A stretch of 64,000 nucleotides of DNA from Streptomyces sp. B21-083 (GTDB lineage Bacteria; Actinomycetota; Actinomycetes; Streptomycetales; Streptomycetaceae): contig NZ_JARUND010000001.1 in the NCBI RefSeq assembly GCF_036898825.1, forward strand, positions 2,108,001-2,172,000. Reading direction: 5' to 3'. A model generated the notes under the pieces. The model had not been told where the DNA came from. It made no database searches and saw only the letters and a program-made list of their open reading frames with translations. Below, piece after piece: positions 35,704 through 44,082 of the stretch (within the stretch, counting starts at the first letter, position 1; every line of letters begins with the position of its first letter). The position numbers and the translations under genes were made by a program.

Positions 35704-36539
35704 ACACAGCGACGAACACGGCGACGAGCACCGCGACCGACCAGGGCGTCCGCCGGTGGTGGGACGCCGAAGGCGGATGGTCGACGGCCGACGCCTCCGG
35801 GACGGTGCTGGTCATCGACTCCTGGCTCGTGGACGAGGGGCTGGTGCGGGGACTCGACCGGCACGCCGAACGCTTCGGCCCGGCCTGTGCCCGGTTCTCC
35901 GAACCGGCGGCGGAACTGACGAACCGGTTCCTGCGGGCGGTCGCCGAGTCGTTGCCCGCGCGCGGGCGCTGGTTTCCGCGCGTCGAACTCGTGGAGACCG
36001 GCTCGGGAACGCGGCTGCGGATGTGGCTGCGCCCCGCGCCACCGCGTACCGCGACCGTCCGGTTGTGGACCGCCCCGGGACCCGACCGCCGGCGACTCCC
36101 GGCCGTCAAGGGCGCCGACCTGGACCACCTGGCCGCCCTGCGCGCCGCCGCGGCCACGGCGGGAGCCGACGAGGCACTGCTGGTCTCGCCGGAAGGGCAT
36201 GTGCTCGAAGGGGCGTCCACGAGCGTCGTCTGGTGGCGGGGCGACACGCTGTGCGGGCCACCACCCGGCCCCGGCCTGCTCCCCGGGATCACCCGTGCCC
36301 TGCTCGGCGAGCTCGCCGGTACGGCAGGCCACCAGGTCGTCACCGAGCAGGCCACCGCGACGGATCTCGCCGACGTGCCCGTCTGGACTCTGAACGCCCT
36401 GCACGGCATCCGGCCGGTCACCGAGGGGCTGGGCCGGTGCCAGGACACGGACGCCGCGGCGGCCGAGCGCTGGCAGTCACACCTGACCGCGCTCGCGGTT
36501 CCGGTCGGCGCCTCCCTGATTCCTGTGGTGCACCCATGA
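35700..36539 (+). CDS. pabC: 4-amino-4-deoxychorismate lyase (class IV aminotransferase fold)
   Basis: PLP enzyme releasing pyruvate from aminodeoxychorismate to give PABA. The 279-residue protein has the PLP Lys in PAVKGADLDHL, followed by ADEALLVSPEGHVLEGASTSVVWW and GPGLLPGITRALL, the class IV blocks. Length and order match PabC-type lyases. The ATG shares four bases with the PabAB stop, so the two are translationally coupled and probably made in balanced amounts. An N-terminal Thr/Ala-rich stretch (~13 residues) is non-conserved. Confidence 0.87.
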   Translation: MNTATNTATSTATDQGVRRWWDAEGGWSTADASGTVLVIDSWLVDEGLVRGLDRHAERFGPACARFSEPAAELTNRFLRAVAESLPARGRWFPRVELVETGSGTRLRMWLRPAPPRTATVRLWTAPGPDRRRLPAVKGADLDHLAALRAAAATAGADEALLVSPEGHVLEGASTSVVWWRGDTLCGPPPGPGLLPGITRALLGELAGTAGHQVVTEQATATDLADVPVWTLNALHGIRPVTEGLGRCQDTDAAAAERWQSHLTALAVPVGASLIPVVHP

Positions 36540-36551
36540 GGAGGTTTCCCG

Positions 36552-37481
36552 ATGACCGCGGCACGTGAAGAGCCCGCGTACGAGCGCGACCTGCTGGTGC
36601 GGCTGACGCGCCGCTGGGGGAAGCGGGTGGCCGTCAAGCAGGACGAGCTCGACCTCGACGGTCACTTCGACGCGGCGCTGCCGGACTTCCCCGAACACCT
36701 TGTGCCGGTGCTGGGCCTGCCGGGCGCCGACCGGCTCGACCGGGACGCTCGCGAGCGCATCCTGTCCGCGGCGTGGATCGCCTACAACGCCAAGACCGCG
36801 GCCATCGAGGACGAGATCATCCTGCCTGCCTGCCGGTTGATGCTCCAGGAACGGATCCCCGTCCGACGCGACGACGTCGCCGTCGACGCGCTGCACCAGA
36901 CGATCATCGACGAGCACTACCACATCCTGATGTGCCACAACGCCGTCGGTGTCACCCGCAGGCGGCGCGACCTGGCGGACGTACGGTTCGCGGCGGGCGT
37001 CTGGTCGGTCGTCCAGGGACGGGACTCGGTCCGCGCCGGGCTGTCCGGGTTCGACCGCGACATCGTCGACATCGCGTTCTCCCTCGCCGCCGAGACGACG
37101 ATCAGCGGGTTCCTCTCCACACTCGCCACCGCCCGGGAGATCCAGCCGATGAACCGGATCACCACCGATCTGCACCGGCGGGACGAGAGCGGACACGCGG
37201 TGGTGTTCCGCGAGTTGTGCGGCTCGCTCTACCAGAACCTGGACAGCGCACAGCAGCGGGCGTTTCGTGAAGCGCTCGTCACCGGGCTGACCGCGTTCCG
37301 CTCCGCGGACCTGGAGCCCTGGGTGACCGTGGCGGCCCAGGGCGGCTTCGAGATCGACACCGGTCTGCTGAGCGAGTGGGCCGCGTCCCGCCCCGTGCCC
37401 GCGCGGGACACCGGACCGTTGCAGTTGCTGCTCGACGACCTGGGCATCAGCGACGACCTCGCGGAGATGGTCCAGGGCTGA
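36552..37481 (+). CDS. AurF-type diiron N-oxygenase
   Basis: Oxidises the arylamine nitrogen of PABA or prenyl-PABA. The 309-residue all-helical protein keeps the full diiron ligand set of p-aminobenzoate N-oxygenase AurF in order: Glu in AIEDEI (~86-88), E121 and H124 in IIDEHYH, E181 in AETTISG, and H208, E212, H215 in DLHRRDESGHAVVF. AurF itself goes to the nitro compound; here the neighbouring NAT and P450 genes suggest the reaction stops at hydroxylamine. The start ATG 36552 follows GAGGAGG, 12 bases after the ADC lyase stop, so it belongs to the same operon. Confidence 0.92.
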   Translation: MTAAREEPAYERDLLVRLTRRWGKRVAVKQDELDLDGHFDAALPDFPEHLVPVLGLPGADRLDRDARERILSAAWIAYNAKTAAIEDEIILPACRLMLQERIPVRRDDVAVDALHQTIIDEHYHILMCHNAVGVTRRRRDLADVRFAAGVWSVVQGRDSVRAGLSGFDRDIVDIAFSLAAETTISGFLSTLATAREIQPMNRITTDLHRRDESGHAVVFRELCGSLYQNLDSAQQRAFREALVTGLTAFRSADLEPWVTVAAQGGFEIDTGLLSEWAASRPVPARDTGPLQLLLDDLGISDDLAEMVQG

Positions 37482-37521
37482 CCGCCCCGCACCGCCCAGC
37501 CATGAGAAGCGGACGGAGATC

Positions 37522-38916
37522 ATGTTGCCCCTCACCGGCGAAGCCGCCGCGCACTGGCGGACACTCGTCGCCCATCAGCGGCCCGAGTGGCCCAGCCCGG
37601 CCGAGCTCGGCGAGGTGGTGGATCACCTGGCAGCCCTGCCCCCGTTGGCCACGCCCGAGGACTGCGACACGCTCACCGCGCGACTCGCTCAGGCGGCGGA
37701 GGGCAAGGCGTTCCTGTTGCAGGGCGGCGACTGCGCCGAACGCTTCGACCGTCTCTCGACGCAGGCGATCCACCGCAAACTGCGCCTCCTGGAGCAGATG
37801 GCCGTGATCCTGACGTACGCGTCTGCGGTGCCGGTGGTCAAGGTGGGCCGGATGGCCGGGCAGTACGCGAAGCCCCGGTCCCGGCCGACCGAGACCGTCG
37901 ACGGACGCACGCTGCCGGTCTACCGGGGCGACGCGGTGAACGGCACGGGTTTCAGCCAGGCGGAACGACTGCCGGATCCGGCCCGGCTGCTTCGGATGTA
38001 CGACGCTTCGCGCCACACCCTGGACGTCATGCGCGCGTTCGCCCGTGACGGCACCGACCTTCGCGAACTGCACAAGGCGAACCAGGACTTCGTCGCCCGC
38101 TCGCCTGCCGGTGAACGCTACGCCGAACTCGCCGGTCGAATCGGCCAGGCACTGTCCTCCAAGGAGGCGTCCTTCGAGGAGGCGTGCGGCGGCGATCAGT
38201 CGCGCCCCACGGAGCTGTTCGCCAGCCACGAGGGACTGCTCCTCGACTACGAGGCCGCGCTGACCCGCCGCGACCCGGGTTCCGGGCGAAGGTACGCGGG
38301 CAGCGGCCACATGCTGTGGATCGGCGACCGCACCAGACAGCTCGACGGTGCCCACGTCGCCTACTTCGCGACCATCGACAACCCGATCGCGGTGAAGCTG
38401 GGCCCTGCCACCACGCCCGAGCAGGCGTTGGCCCTGATCGACCGCCTCGACCCCGAACGGCGGCCGGGCCGGCTGACGTTCATCGTGCGCATGGGGACGC
38501 ACCGCGTGCGGTACCTGCTGCCGAAGCTCGTGGAGAAGGTCACGGCTTCCGGCGCGCCGGTGGTGTGGGTGTGCGATCCGATGCACGGGAACACCTTCGA
38601 GGCGCCCAGCGGGCACAAGACCAGGCGGTTCGACGACATCCTCGCCGAGGTCGCCGGCTTCTTCGAGGTGCACGAGGCGCTCGGCACCCACGCCGGCGGA
38701 CTGCATGTGGAGCTGACCGGCGACGACGTGACCGAGTGCGTCGGCGGCGGCGCCGGACTGGGTTTCGACGACCTGCACCGCGGCTACGAGTCCGCGTGCG
38801 ACCCGCGCCTCAACGGGGGCCAGTCGCTCGACCTGGCCTTCCTGGTCGCCGAGATGTTCACCGTCGCGGCCCGGGGCGCGCGTCACGGCAATTCTCCCGC
38901 CTCGTTCGGCGCGTGA
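37522..38916 (+). CDS. Class II (plant-type) DAHP synthase dedicated to the cluster
   Basis: First enzyme of the shikimate pathway, condensing phosphoenolpyruvate and erythrose-4-phosphate. The 464-residue class II enzyme has LLQGGDCAERFD, VVKVGRMAGQYAKPRS, YRGDAVNG, LWIGDRTRQLDGAHV, NPIAVKLGP, VWVCDPMHGNTFEA and GGLHVELTGDDVTEC, all typical. Cluster-encoded copies are usually less feedback-inhibited than primary ones and raise chorismate supply for PabAB. The start ATG 37522 follows CGGAG. It appears to be the last gene of the plus-strand operon running from 29461. Confidence 0.93.
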   Translation: MLPLTGEAAAHWRTLVAHQRPEWPSPAELGEVVDHLAALPPLATPEDCDTLTARLAQAAEGKAFLLQGGDCAERFDRLSTQAIHRKLRLLEQMAVILTYASAVPVVKVGRMAGQYAKPRSRPTETVDGRTLPVYRGDAVNGTGFSQAERLPDPARLLRMYDASRHTLDVMRAFARDGTDLRELHKANQDFVARSPAGERYAELAGRIGQALSSKEASFEEACGGDQSRPTELFASHEGLLLDYEAALTRRDPGSGRRYAGSGHMLWIGDRTRQLDGAHVAYFATIDNPIAVKLGPATTPEQALALIDRLDPERRPGRLTFIVRMGTHRVRYLLPKLVEKVTASGAPVVWVCDPMHGNTFEAPSGHKTRRFDDILAEVAGFFEVHEALGTHAGGLHVELTGDDVTECVGGGAGLGFDDLHRGYESACDPRLNGGQSLDLAFLVAEMFTVAARGARHGNSPASFGA

Positions 38917-39287
38917 AACCAGCAGTCTTTTCGAGGATGCGCACGCCGTTCAGGAATCCGCCCCGCCGGCACTCGACGACGCCGTGTGCGATGGGTGCGT
39001 TCCGGCCACTGTTGCAGTGTAAAGGTCGGCCAATTCGTGATTGCGTTGCGCGTCTCACCGTTTCGGTCTTGACGAAGTGATTGAGACATAACCAAAATGT
39101 AAGTCCAGTGATCGACTAATCCGTGCGCGTTCGCCGAGTTGTCGGCGCATTACTGACCGACAGCCTGAGGCTCTCGCGCGCCTTTCGGCCGGCGAGACAC
39201 CATTGGGGATATGCCGTCGGCAACCCGAGCGGGGACGGCATCTTAAGCCGGACAAAACCGCCACCTGCCCCCGAAAGAGTGTTTCCT
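38917..39287 (+). promoter_or_regulatory. 371-bp spacer between the PABA operon and the OmpR regulators
   Basis: The part at ~39010-39125 is clearly less GC-rich than its surroundings and contains TTGACG at ~39069 with ATAACC and ATGTAAG downstream, a possible promoter for the first regulator. No clear hairpin terminator for the DAHP synthase gene and no convincing ORF. A long in-frame extension of the regulator reaches 39123 but lacks a ribosome site. Confidence 0.35.
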
Positions 39288-39959
39288 TTGCTTATACGTC
39301 TTGTGACGGCCGACACACGGCTGACAGCACTCAAAGCTCATTTGACCGAATGCGGGTTCACCGTCGAGATCGCCTCTTCCGGTGAGGACGCCCTTCGCGA
39401 CCTGGCCCGGGCCGACCTGCTGCTGCTCGATCTGGACATCGCGGACCGTGACGGCCTGGACGTCTGCCGTGAGATCAGGGAGCTGAGCAACCTGCCCATC
39501 CTCTGCTTCACCTCCCGGACCCAGGAACTCGACCGGGTCCTGGCCTTTCACGCCGGCACGGACGACTGTCTGGTCAGGCCTTTCGGACTGCATGAACTGA
39601 GGGCGCGCATCGAAGCCATCACCCGTCGGCTTCAGGGCGCGTCGGCCGCACAACCGTCGAGGGTGATGGAGCACGGTCCGCTGCGGATTGTCGCCGAGTC
39701 ACGCGAGGTGTGGATGCGCGACCGTCTCGTGCCCCTCACCCGGAAGGAATTCGACCTGCTGTTCCTTCTCGCCTCCCGGCCGAAGGGCGTGATGTCACGC
39801 CGACAGCTCCTCGACGCGGTGTGGCGTGACACCTGGTCCGGTCCGGGGAGGACTCTCGACAGTCATGTGAGCAGTATTCGCCGAAAGCTCGGTTCACCTG
39901 ACTGGATCATGGCGGTCCGCGGTGCGGGATTCACGTTCGGCCGGGAAAGCCGGCCGTGA
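39288..39959 (+). CDS. OmpR-family regulator with atypical receiver domain
   Basis: DNA-binding response-regulator-like protein of 223 residues. The start is taken as TTG 39288, directly before LIRLVTADTRLTAL, matching the TTG start of the paralogue that follows. The receiver keeps the acceptor-type Asp 48 (LLLLDLDIADRDG), but the conserved Lys is Arg 97 (CLVRPFG) and the N-terminal acidic pair is reduced to one Asp. The C-terminal winged helix (~125-220) is standard (LTRKEFDLLFLLASRP... DSHVSSIRRKLG). No sensor kinase is nearby. JadR1-type regulators of angucycline clusters are similar orphan, phosphorylation-independent proteins. Confidence 0.87.
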   Translation: MLIRLVTADTRLTALKAHLTECGFTVEIASSGEDALRDLARADLLLLDLDIADRDGLDVCREIRELSNLPILCFTSRTQELDRVLAFHAGTDDCLVRPFGLHELRARIEAITRRLQGASAAQPSRVMEHGPLRIVAESREVWMRDRLVPLTRKEFDLLFLLASRPKGVMSRRQLLDAVWRDTWSGPGRTLDSHVSSIRRKLGSPDWIMAVRGAGFTFGRESRP

Positions 39960-40059
39960 CATTCACCTTGTCTCACACTGTTTACATGACATTTCGCTTG
40001 AAGGCAGAGCCCCTGGGAAAGAAACCCGTCAGTGAAACTGATTCAGCCGGAGGTTTGTT

Positions 40060-40758
40060 TTGCGAGTCCTTCTCCTGGAAAACGATGAGGTCCTGGCCGT
40101 CTGTCTTGCGAAGCAGATCCGCCGATCCGGTCATGATGTGCACAACGTCGCTTCCGTAGAGGACGCCCTACGCAGTTTGCCTGGGTTCGATCTCGTCATA
40201 CTCGATCTCGACACTCCCGACGTGGACGGTCTGGAAGCCTGCAGCCGCATCAGGGCTGTCTCCGACATCCCCCTCATCACCACCACCGGTCACCGCTCCG
40301 AACTCATCAGAGCACTCGCGTTACGGCAGGGGGCCGACGACTGTCTGGACAAGCCGTACGGTTTCCGGGAGTTGCTGGTCAGGATGGCCGCGGTGATGCG
40401 GCGTTTCCGGCTGCAGCCCCAGGACGACGGAAATCTGTCGTTCGGTCCGCTGCGCATCGAACCGGACCTGCACAGGGTCACGCTCGACGACCGGGTCGTC
40501 GAACTGACCAAGAAGGAGTTCGGCCTCCTTCAACTGCTCGCATCCCGCCCCGGCGTGGTGGTGTCCCGCCAGGAGCTCATGACGAAAGTCTGGGGCGACA
40601 CCTGGAACAGCACCGGACGCACCATCGACACCCATGTCAGCAGTCTGCGCGGCAAGCTCGGTGACGGCTGTTGGATCGTCACGGTGCGCGGCGTCGGTTT
40701 CCGCTTCGTCGCCGAACCGACCGTCATGGCCGAAGCCGCCGCCGGTGGCGGCAGCTGA
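40060..40758 (+). CDS. OmpR-family response regulator with TTA codon
   Basis: A 232-residue paralogue of the preceding regulator, TTG start at 40060 with CCGGAGG upstream. Its receiver is more canonical: acidic patch ENDE (7-10), acceptor Asp 49 (VILDLDTPDVDG), TTTG and Lys 98 (CLDKPYG). The winged helix is complete (LTKKEFGLLQLLASRP... DTHVSSLRGKLG). Leu 88 is encoded by the rare TTA codon at 40321-40323, so translation should depend on the bldA tRNA and be delayed to development. The last 12 residues are an Ala/Gly-rich tail. No cognate kinase gene is adjacent. It faces the minus-strand polyketide operon, whose last stop is 12 bp away. Confidence 0.9.
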   Translation: MRVLLLENDEVLAVCLAKQIRRSGHDVHNVASVEDALRSLPGFDLVILDLDTPDVDGLEACSRIRAVSDIPLITTTGHRSELIRALALRQGADDCLDKPYGFRELLVRMAAVMRRFRLQPQDDGNLSFGPLRIEPDLHRVTLDDRVVELTKKEFGLLQLLASRPGVVVSRQELMTKVWGDTWNSTGRTIDTHVSSLRGKLGDGCWIVTVRGVGFRFVAEPTVMAEAAAGGGS

Positions 40759-40769
40759 CCGGTGCGCCG

Positions 40770-41687
40770 CTACGCCCCGCGCCGGCCATGGTTCCGGTCC
40801 GTCAGGCACTCCTCCAGGAACGCGAGTGCCCGCAGGTGATAGGCCCTGGCCGCCCATCCGAGGCTGATGTTGTGGCCGGCTCGGGGAAGGTGGTCGACGA
40901 CCACCCGGGACGCGGCGAGCAGACCCGCCATCTCCTTGAGGGTGGCCTCGTCGTGGAGCCACCACCGCTCGAACTCGGCATAGGTGAAACGCACCGGGAC
41001 CCGTACCCGGGCCGCGAAGGCGGCAAAGGAATCGGGCCGGCGCACGGCCTCCGCCTCCTCCCGTACCGGCATGGCGGTGACCAGCCGTTCGGCCAGGCGG
41101 AACGTGCCCGGCGGGTACAGCTGGAGCGGTCCCCAGTGCAGCCGTGTCGTACGGCGGCCGTGAAAGCCGCCGAGAGCGCGGACGTCGATCGCACAACGGT
41201 GGCTGATCCCGGACACGTCGAGACCGAGGAGCCGGCCACCCGCCTCGGCGTCCCGGGCCGCGGTGGCGAGGGCGACCTTGCCGCCGTAGGAGTGCGCGAC
41301 CAGGAACAGGCCTGCCCCGGTGCTGTGCTCCGCGGTGAAGTCACCGAGGGCGGCGTGCAGCGTGTCGGCCTGTTCCGCGAGGTCCTCCCCCTGCGGGAGC
41401 GCGGCCGCGGAGAGCCCGTACCCGGGGCGGTCGACAGCCAGCACCGTGAACCCCAGCCGCGCCCCGAGCGTGAGCAGGGACAGGCTCGGGTGGGCCTCGC
41501 CGTGGAAGTACCCGGCGCGCATGCCGCCACCGTGGAGGGCGACGACAACCGCCCTGGGCGGTGTGTCGCGTGGCTGCGTCAACAGCGCCGACAGTTGGGT
41601 GTGGCCCGCGTCGAGGACGATCTCCCGTACGTCGGACACCTCGGACTCAGCGGGGTTCAGCGGGGAGACCGCGGGTACGACGGGCAT
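40770..41687 (-). CDS. Alpha/beta hydrolase of the polyketide cluster
   Basis: A 305-residue alpha/beta hydrolase; start ATG 41687 with GGAG upstream. The nucleophile elbow is VAHSYGGKVAL, the oxyanion region VVVALHGGGMRAGYFHG, and a late His lies in LPRAGHNISLG. It also has VLAVDRPGYGLS, typical of esterases and hydrolases acting on small molecules. It is the last gene of the minus-strand operon. Similar hydrolases occur in aromatic polyketide clusters, but the substrate (thioester release, lactone or ester) is not evident. It could also serve self-resistance. Confidence 0.8.
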   Translation of the reverse strand: MPVVPAVSPLNPAESEVSDVREIVLDAGHTQLSALLTQPRDTPPRAVVVALHGGGMRAGYFHGEAHPSLSLLTLGARLGFTVLAVDRPGYGLSAAALPQGEDLAEQADTLHAALGDFTAEHSTGAGLFLVAHSYGGKVALATAARDAEAGGRLLGLDVSGISHRCAIDVRALGGFHGRRTTRLHWGPLQLYPPGTFRLAERLVTAMPVREEAEAVRRPDSFAAFAARVRVPVRFTYAEFERWWLHDEATLKEMAGLLAASRVVVDHLPRAGHNISLGWAARAYHLRALAFLEECLTDRNHGRRGA

Positions 41688-41825
41688 CGGTGCTCCAAGG
41701 GATGTCGAGTCCAGCCGGGTGCGCCGGCGGCGGGGTGTGATGGCCGGTCGAGGAGTGCCGTCACGGCCGACGCCCGCCCGCCCGCACACACGCGGGAGTG
41801 TGGAGAGCGGCGCGCCTCGGCGGCA

Positions 41826-41978
41826 TCAGTCGATCCCCCGAACGATGTGCGGTTCCGTCGAGTCGGTCTCGTCCTCTCCCGCCAGGAGGACCACCCGTAC
41901 GGGGACCGGGAGCGGGTCGGACGCGGTCGTGACCGCACAGGTGCGGGGCGCGAGCTGATTCGGCTGGTCGGTGGTCAT
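41826..41978 (-). CDS. 50-residue small protein in the polyketide operon
   Basis: A short frame from ATG 41978 (preceded by a strong GAGGAG) to TGA 41826-41828. The product begins MTTDQPNQLAPRTCAVTTAS, is acidic overall, has one Cys and a central hydrophobic VPVRVVLLAG. Third codon positions are ~85% G/C, like real genes here. It lies in the operon between the flavin reductase (43 bp upstream) and the hydrolase (138 bp downstream). I do not recognise it. It could be a small accessory protein, chaperone or leader. Confidence 0.55.
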   Translation of the reverse strand: MTTDQPNQLAPRTCAVTTASDPLPVPVRVVLLAGEDETDSTEPHIVRGID

Positions 41979-42021
41979 GGCAGATCTCCTCGGTGGGACT
42001 CACGACGGCCTGGTGCTGAGG

Positions 42022-42606
42022 TCAGGTTCCGTACGGAGTCCTCGTCCGGGCCTCGGACAGCGCGCTGCCCCACCAGACGAGCTGGTCCAGCAGGGTCTCC
42101 GCAGCGGCTGTCGCGGCCTGCGGCTCCTTCAGGGCGCCGGTCTCGTCGAACCGCTCCCAGCAGTTGTGGAAGCTCACCACGTCACGAACGGTCACCGCGT
42201 GCAGTTCGGCGAAGACCGGGCGCAGCTGTTCCACCGAGCGCAGGCCGCCGGCCAGTCCGCCGTAGGAGACGAAGCCGACGGGCTTGGCCCGCCACTGCGT
42301 GTTGTGCCAGTCGATCAGGCTCTTGAGCGAGGACGGGAAGCTGTGGTTGTACTCGGGCGTCACCACGATGAAGGCGTCCGACTCCGCCAGCCTTGGTGAC
42401 ACCTTCGCCAGTTCGGTCGTCACCTCGTCGCCGGGGCTGTGGGACAGCGAGTGCGGCAGCTGGTGCTCGGCGAGGTCGAGCAGGTGGACGTGCAGATCCT
42501 CACGCTCTTCGGCGAGCGAGGTGATCCAGTTGGCGACGGTCGGACCGAACCGGCCTTCCCGGACACTGCTGTTGATCACTACGAGGCGCAGGGGGGTGGC
42601 GGACAT
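42022..42606 (-). CDS. NAD(P)H-dependent FMN reductase
   Basis: Flavodoxin-fold reductase of 194 residues supplying reduced flavin. It has the N-terminal phosphate loop INSSVREGRFGPTVANW, the FMN-contacting TPEYNHSFPSSLKSLIDW and VSYGGLAGGLRSVEQLR, as in the NADPH-dependent FMN reductase family. In angucycline clusters such enzymes feed reduced flavin to ring-modifying oxygenases. Here the ABM-fold protein at 53522-54178 is a possible partner. The start ATG 42606 is 27 bp downstream of the MFS transporter stop on the same strand. Confidence 0.88.
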   Translation of the reverse strand: MSATPLRLVVINSSVREGRFGPTVANWITSLAEEREDLHVHLLDLAEHQLPHSLSHSPGDEVTTELAKVSPRLAESDAFIVVTPEYNHSFPSSLKSLIDWHNTQWRAKPVGFVSYGGLAGGLRSVEQLRPVFAELHAVTVRDVVSFHNCWERFDETGALKEPQAATAAAETLLDQLVWWGSALSEARTRTPYGT

Positions 42607-42633
42607 GGATGCCTCTCCTTTGTCGCTCTTTCC

Positions 42634-44073
42634 TTATGTGTGGTGGGTCTCTGATCGGCGGGCGGCCACCCGGCTCGCCGCCGACGGCACGAGGCCCAGC
42701 AGCGCGACGGCGAGGACGACCACGGTGGCCGCCCGGTCTCCGGCGCCCGACGCGGCGACCGCGGCGACCATCGCCGGGACCAGGGCCGCCGCGACCTGGA
42801 CGGCGGTCTGATACAGGCCGATGGCAGCCTGCCGGTCGGGTTCCGCGACCCGCGAGGTGGCCTGCATGTTCAGCGCCGCGAAGGACAGCACGAACCCGGC
42901 GCCCATCAGCAGCATCGACGGCAGTACGTCGGTGCTGTAACGCACGGTGGGACCGGACGCACGCAGCAGGTACAGCAGACAGGCCGCGGGCGGGCAGAGC
43001 GCTCCCAGGGCGATCAGCCGGGCGGCGCCGAAGCGGTTCACCAGCCGCCCCGTCACCAGCGCGGTCACCGCCACCGGGGCGCTCGCCGGCAGGAAGGCCA
43101 GCGCCGTCTGCCAGGGGGACCAGCCGTGGTACGTCTGGAGGCGCACCGTGGCGAGCAGCAGCAGGCCCAGATAGGAGCCGTTGAGGGCTGCGGCGCCCAC
43201 CATCGAACGGACCAGCATGGCGTTCCGCAGCACGTCGAGGCGGACCAGGGGCCGCCGCGCGCTCCGCTCGGCGGCGACGAAGGCGGCGGCGAGCAGGGCC
43301 GCGAGTGCGAACGGAACGATCGTCCGCGGGGCGGACCAGCCCGCCTGAGCCGCCGTCACTGTCGCGTACACCAGCGTCAGCAGCAGTCCGGCGAAGGACG
43401 CGGCGCCCGCCACGTCGAAGGACCGCCGTGCCGACGCGCGCGGCTCGTCGGCGGGAACGAGCCGCACCCCGACGGCGAAGAGGACGAGGACGACGGGGGC
43501 GGGGAAGAGGAAGGCCCACCGCCAGCCCGCTCCGGTGAGCAGCCCGGACAGCAGCAGGCCGGAGGTGAATCCGGCGGCGCCGAAGAACGCGTAGACCGAG
43601 ACCGCCCGGTGACGGTCCGGGCCCTCACGGAAGGCGGCGGCGATGATGGCCAGCCCGGTGGGGGCGGTGAGCGCGGCGCAGAAGCCCTTGACGAACCGTG
43701 TGGCGACGAGGAGCCACGGCTCGCTCGTCAGCCCGGACACCACGGAGGCGGCGGCGAAGGCGACGAGCGCGGCCAGATAGATCCGGCGGCGTCCCAGCAG
43801 TTCCACCACCCGGGCGCCGAACAGCAGCAGTCCGCCGAACCCCAGGGCGAAGCCGCTGACCAGCCACTGCAGGCCGGTCAGCGACAACCGGAGATCCTGG
43901 CCGACCGAAGGCAGCGCCACGATCACCACGGACACTTCGAGCGCGTCGATGAGCATGTTGCCCGCCAGTACGATCAGCAGGCCCCACTGCCCTGGACTCC
44001 ACTGCCCCGGAGTCCTCCGCCCCGGAGTTCTCCGCCCGGTGTCCGGCGTGGGACCGGAGGGTCCTCTGGTCAT
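42634..44073 (-). CDS. MFS drug exporter (EmrB/QacA type)
   Basis: Proton-driven efflux pump of 479 residues with about 14 hydrophobic helices, typical of the DHA2 family. The loop after helix 2 reads LFGARVVELLGRRRIYL (a motif-A variant). GFCAALTAPTGLAIIAAAF and GAAGFTSGLLLSGLLTGAGWRWAFLF follow, the latter a motif-C-like helix 5. It sits directly after the oxygenase-reductase gene, the same position as urdJ-type exporters in angucycline clusters, and probably exports or confers resistance to the polyketide. The N terminus has a Pro/Gly/Arg-rich repeat (GRRTPGRRTPGQWSPGQW). Confidence 0.9.
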   Translation of the reverse strand: MTRGPSGPTPDTGRRTPGRRTPGQWSPGQWGLLIVLAGNMLIDALEVSVVIVALPSVGQDLRLSLTGLQWLVSGFALGFGGLLLFGARVVELLGRRRIYLAALVAFAAASVVSGLTSEPWLLVATRFVKGFCAALTAPTGLAIIAAAFREGPDRHRAVSVYAFFGAAGFTSGLLLSGLLTGAGWRWAFLFPAPVVLVLFAVGVRLVPADEPRASARRSFDVAGAASFAGLLLTLVYATVTAAQAGWSAPRTIVPFALAALLAAAFVAAERSARRPLVRLDVLRNAMLVRSMVGAAALNGSYLGLLLLATVRLQTYHGWSPWQTALAFLPASAPVAVTALVTGRLVNRFGAARLIALGALCPPAACLLYLLRASGPTVRYSTDVLPSMLLMGAGFVLSFAALNMQATSRVAEPDRQAAIGLYQTAVQVAAALVPAMVAAVAASGAGDRAATVVVLAVALLGLVPSAASRVAARRSETHHT

Positions 44074-44082
44074 CGGTCCGCC

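Noticed and set aside
36552..37481. Aureothin-type p-nitrobenzoate starter pathway
   Set aside because: No modular PKS loading domain or aureothin-like PKS is present; prenyltransferase and NAT genes point to a hydroxylamine route.
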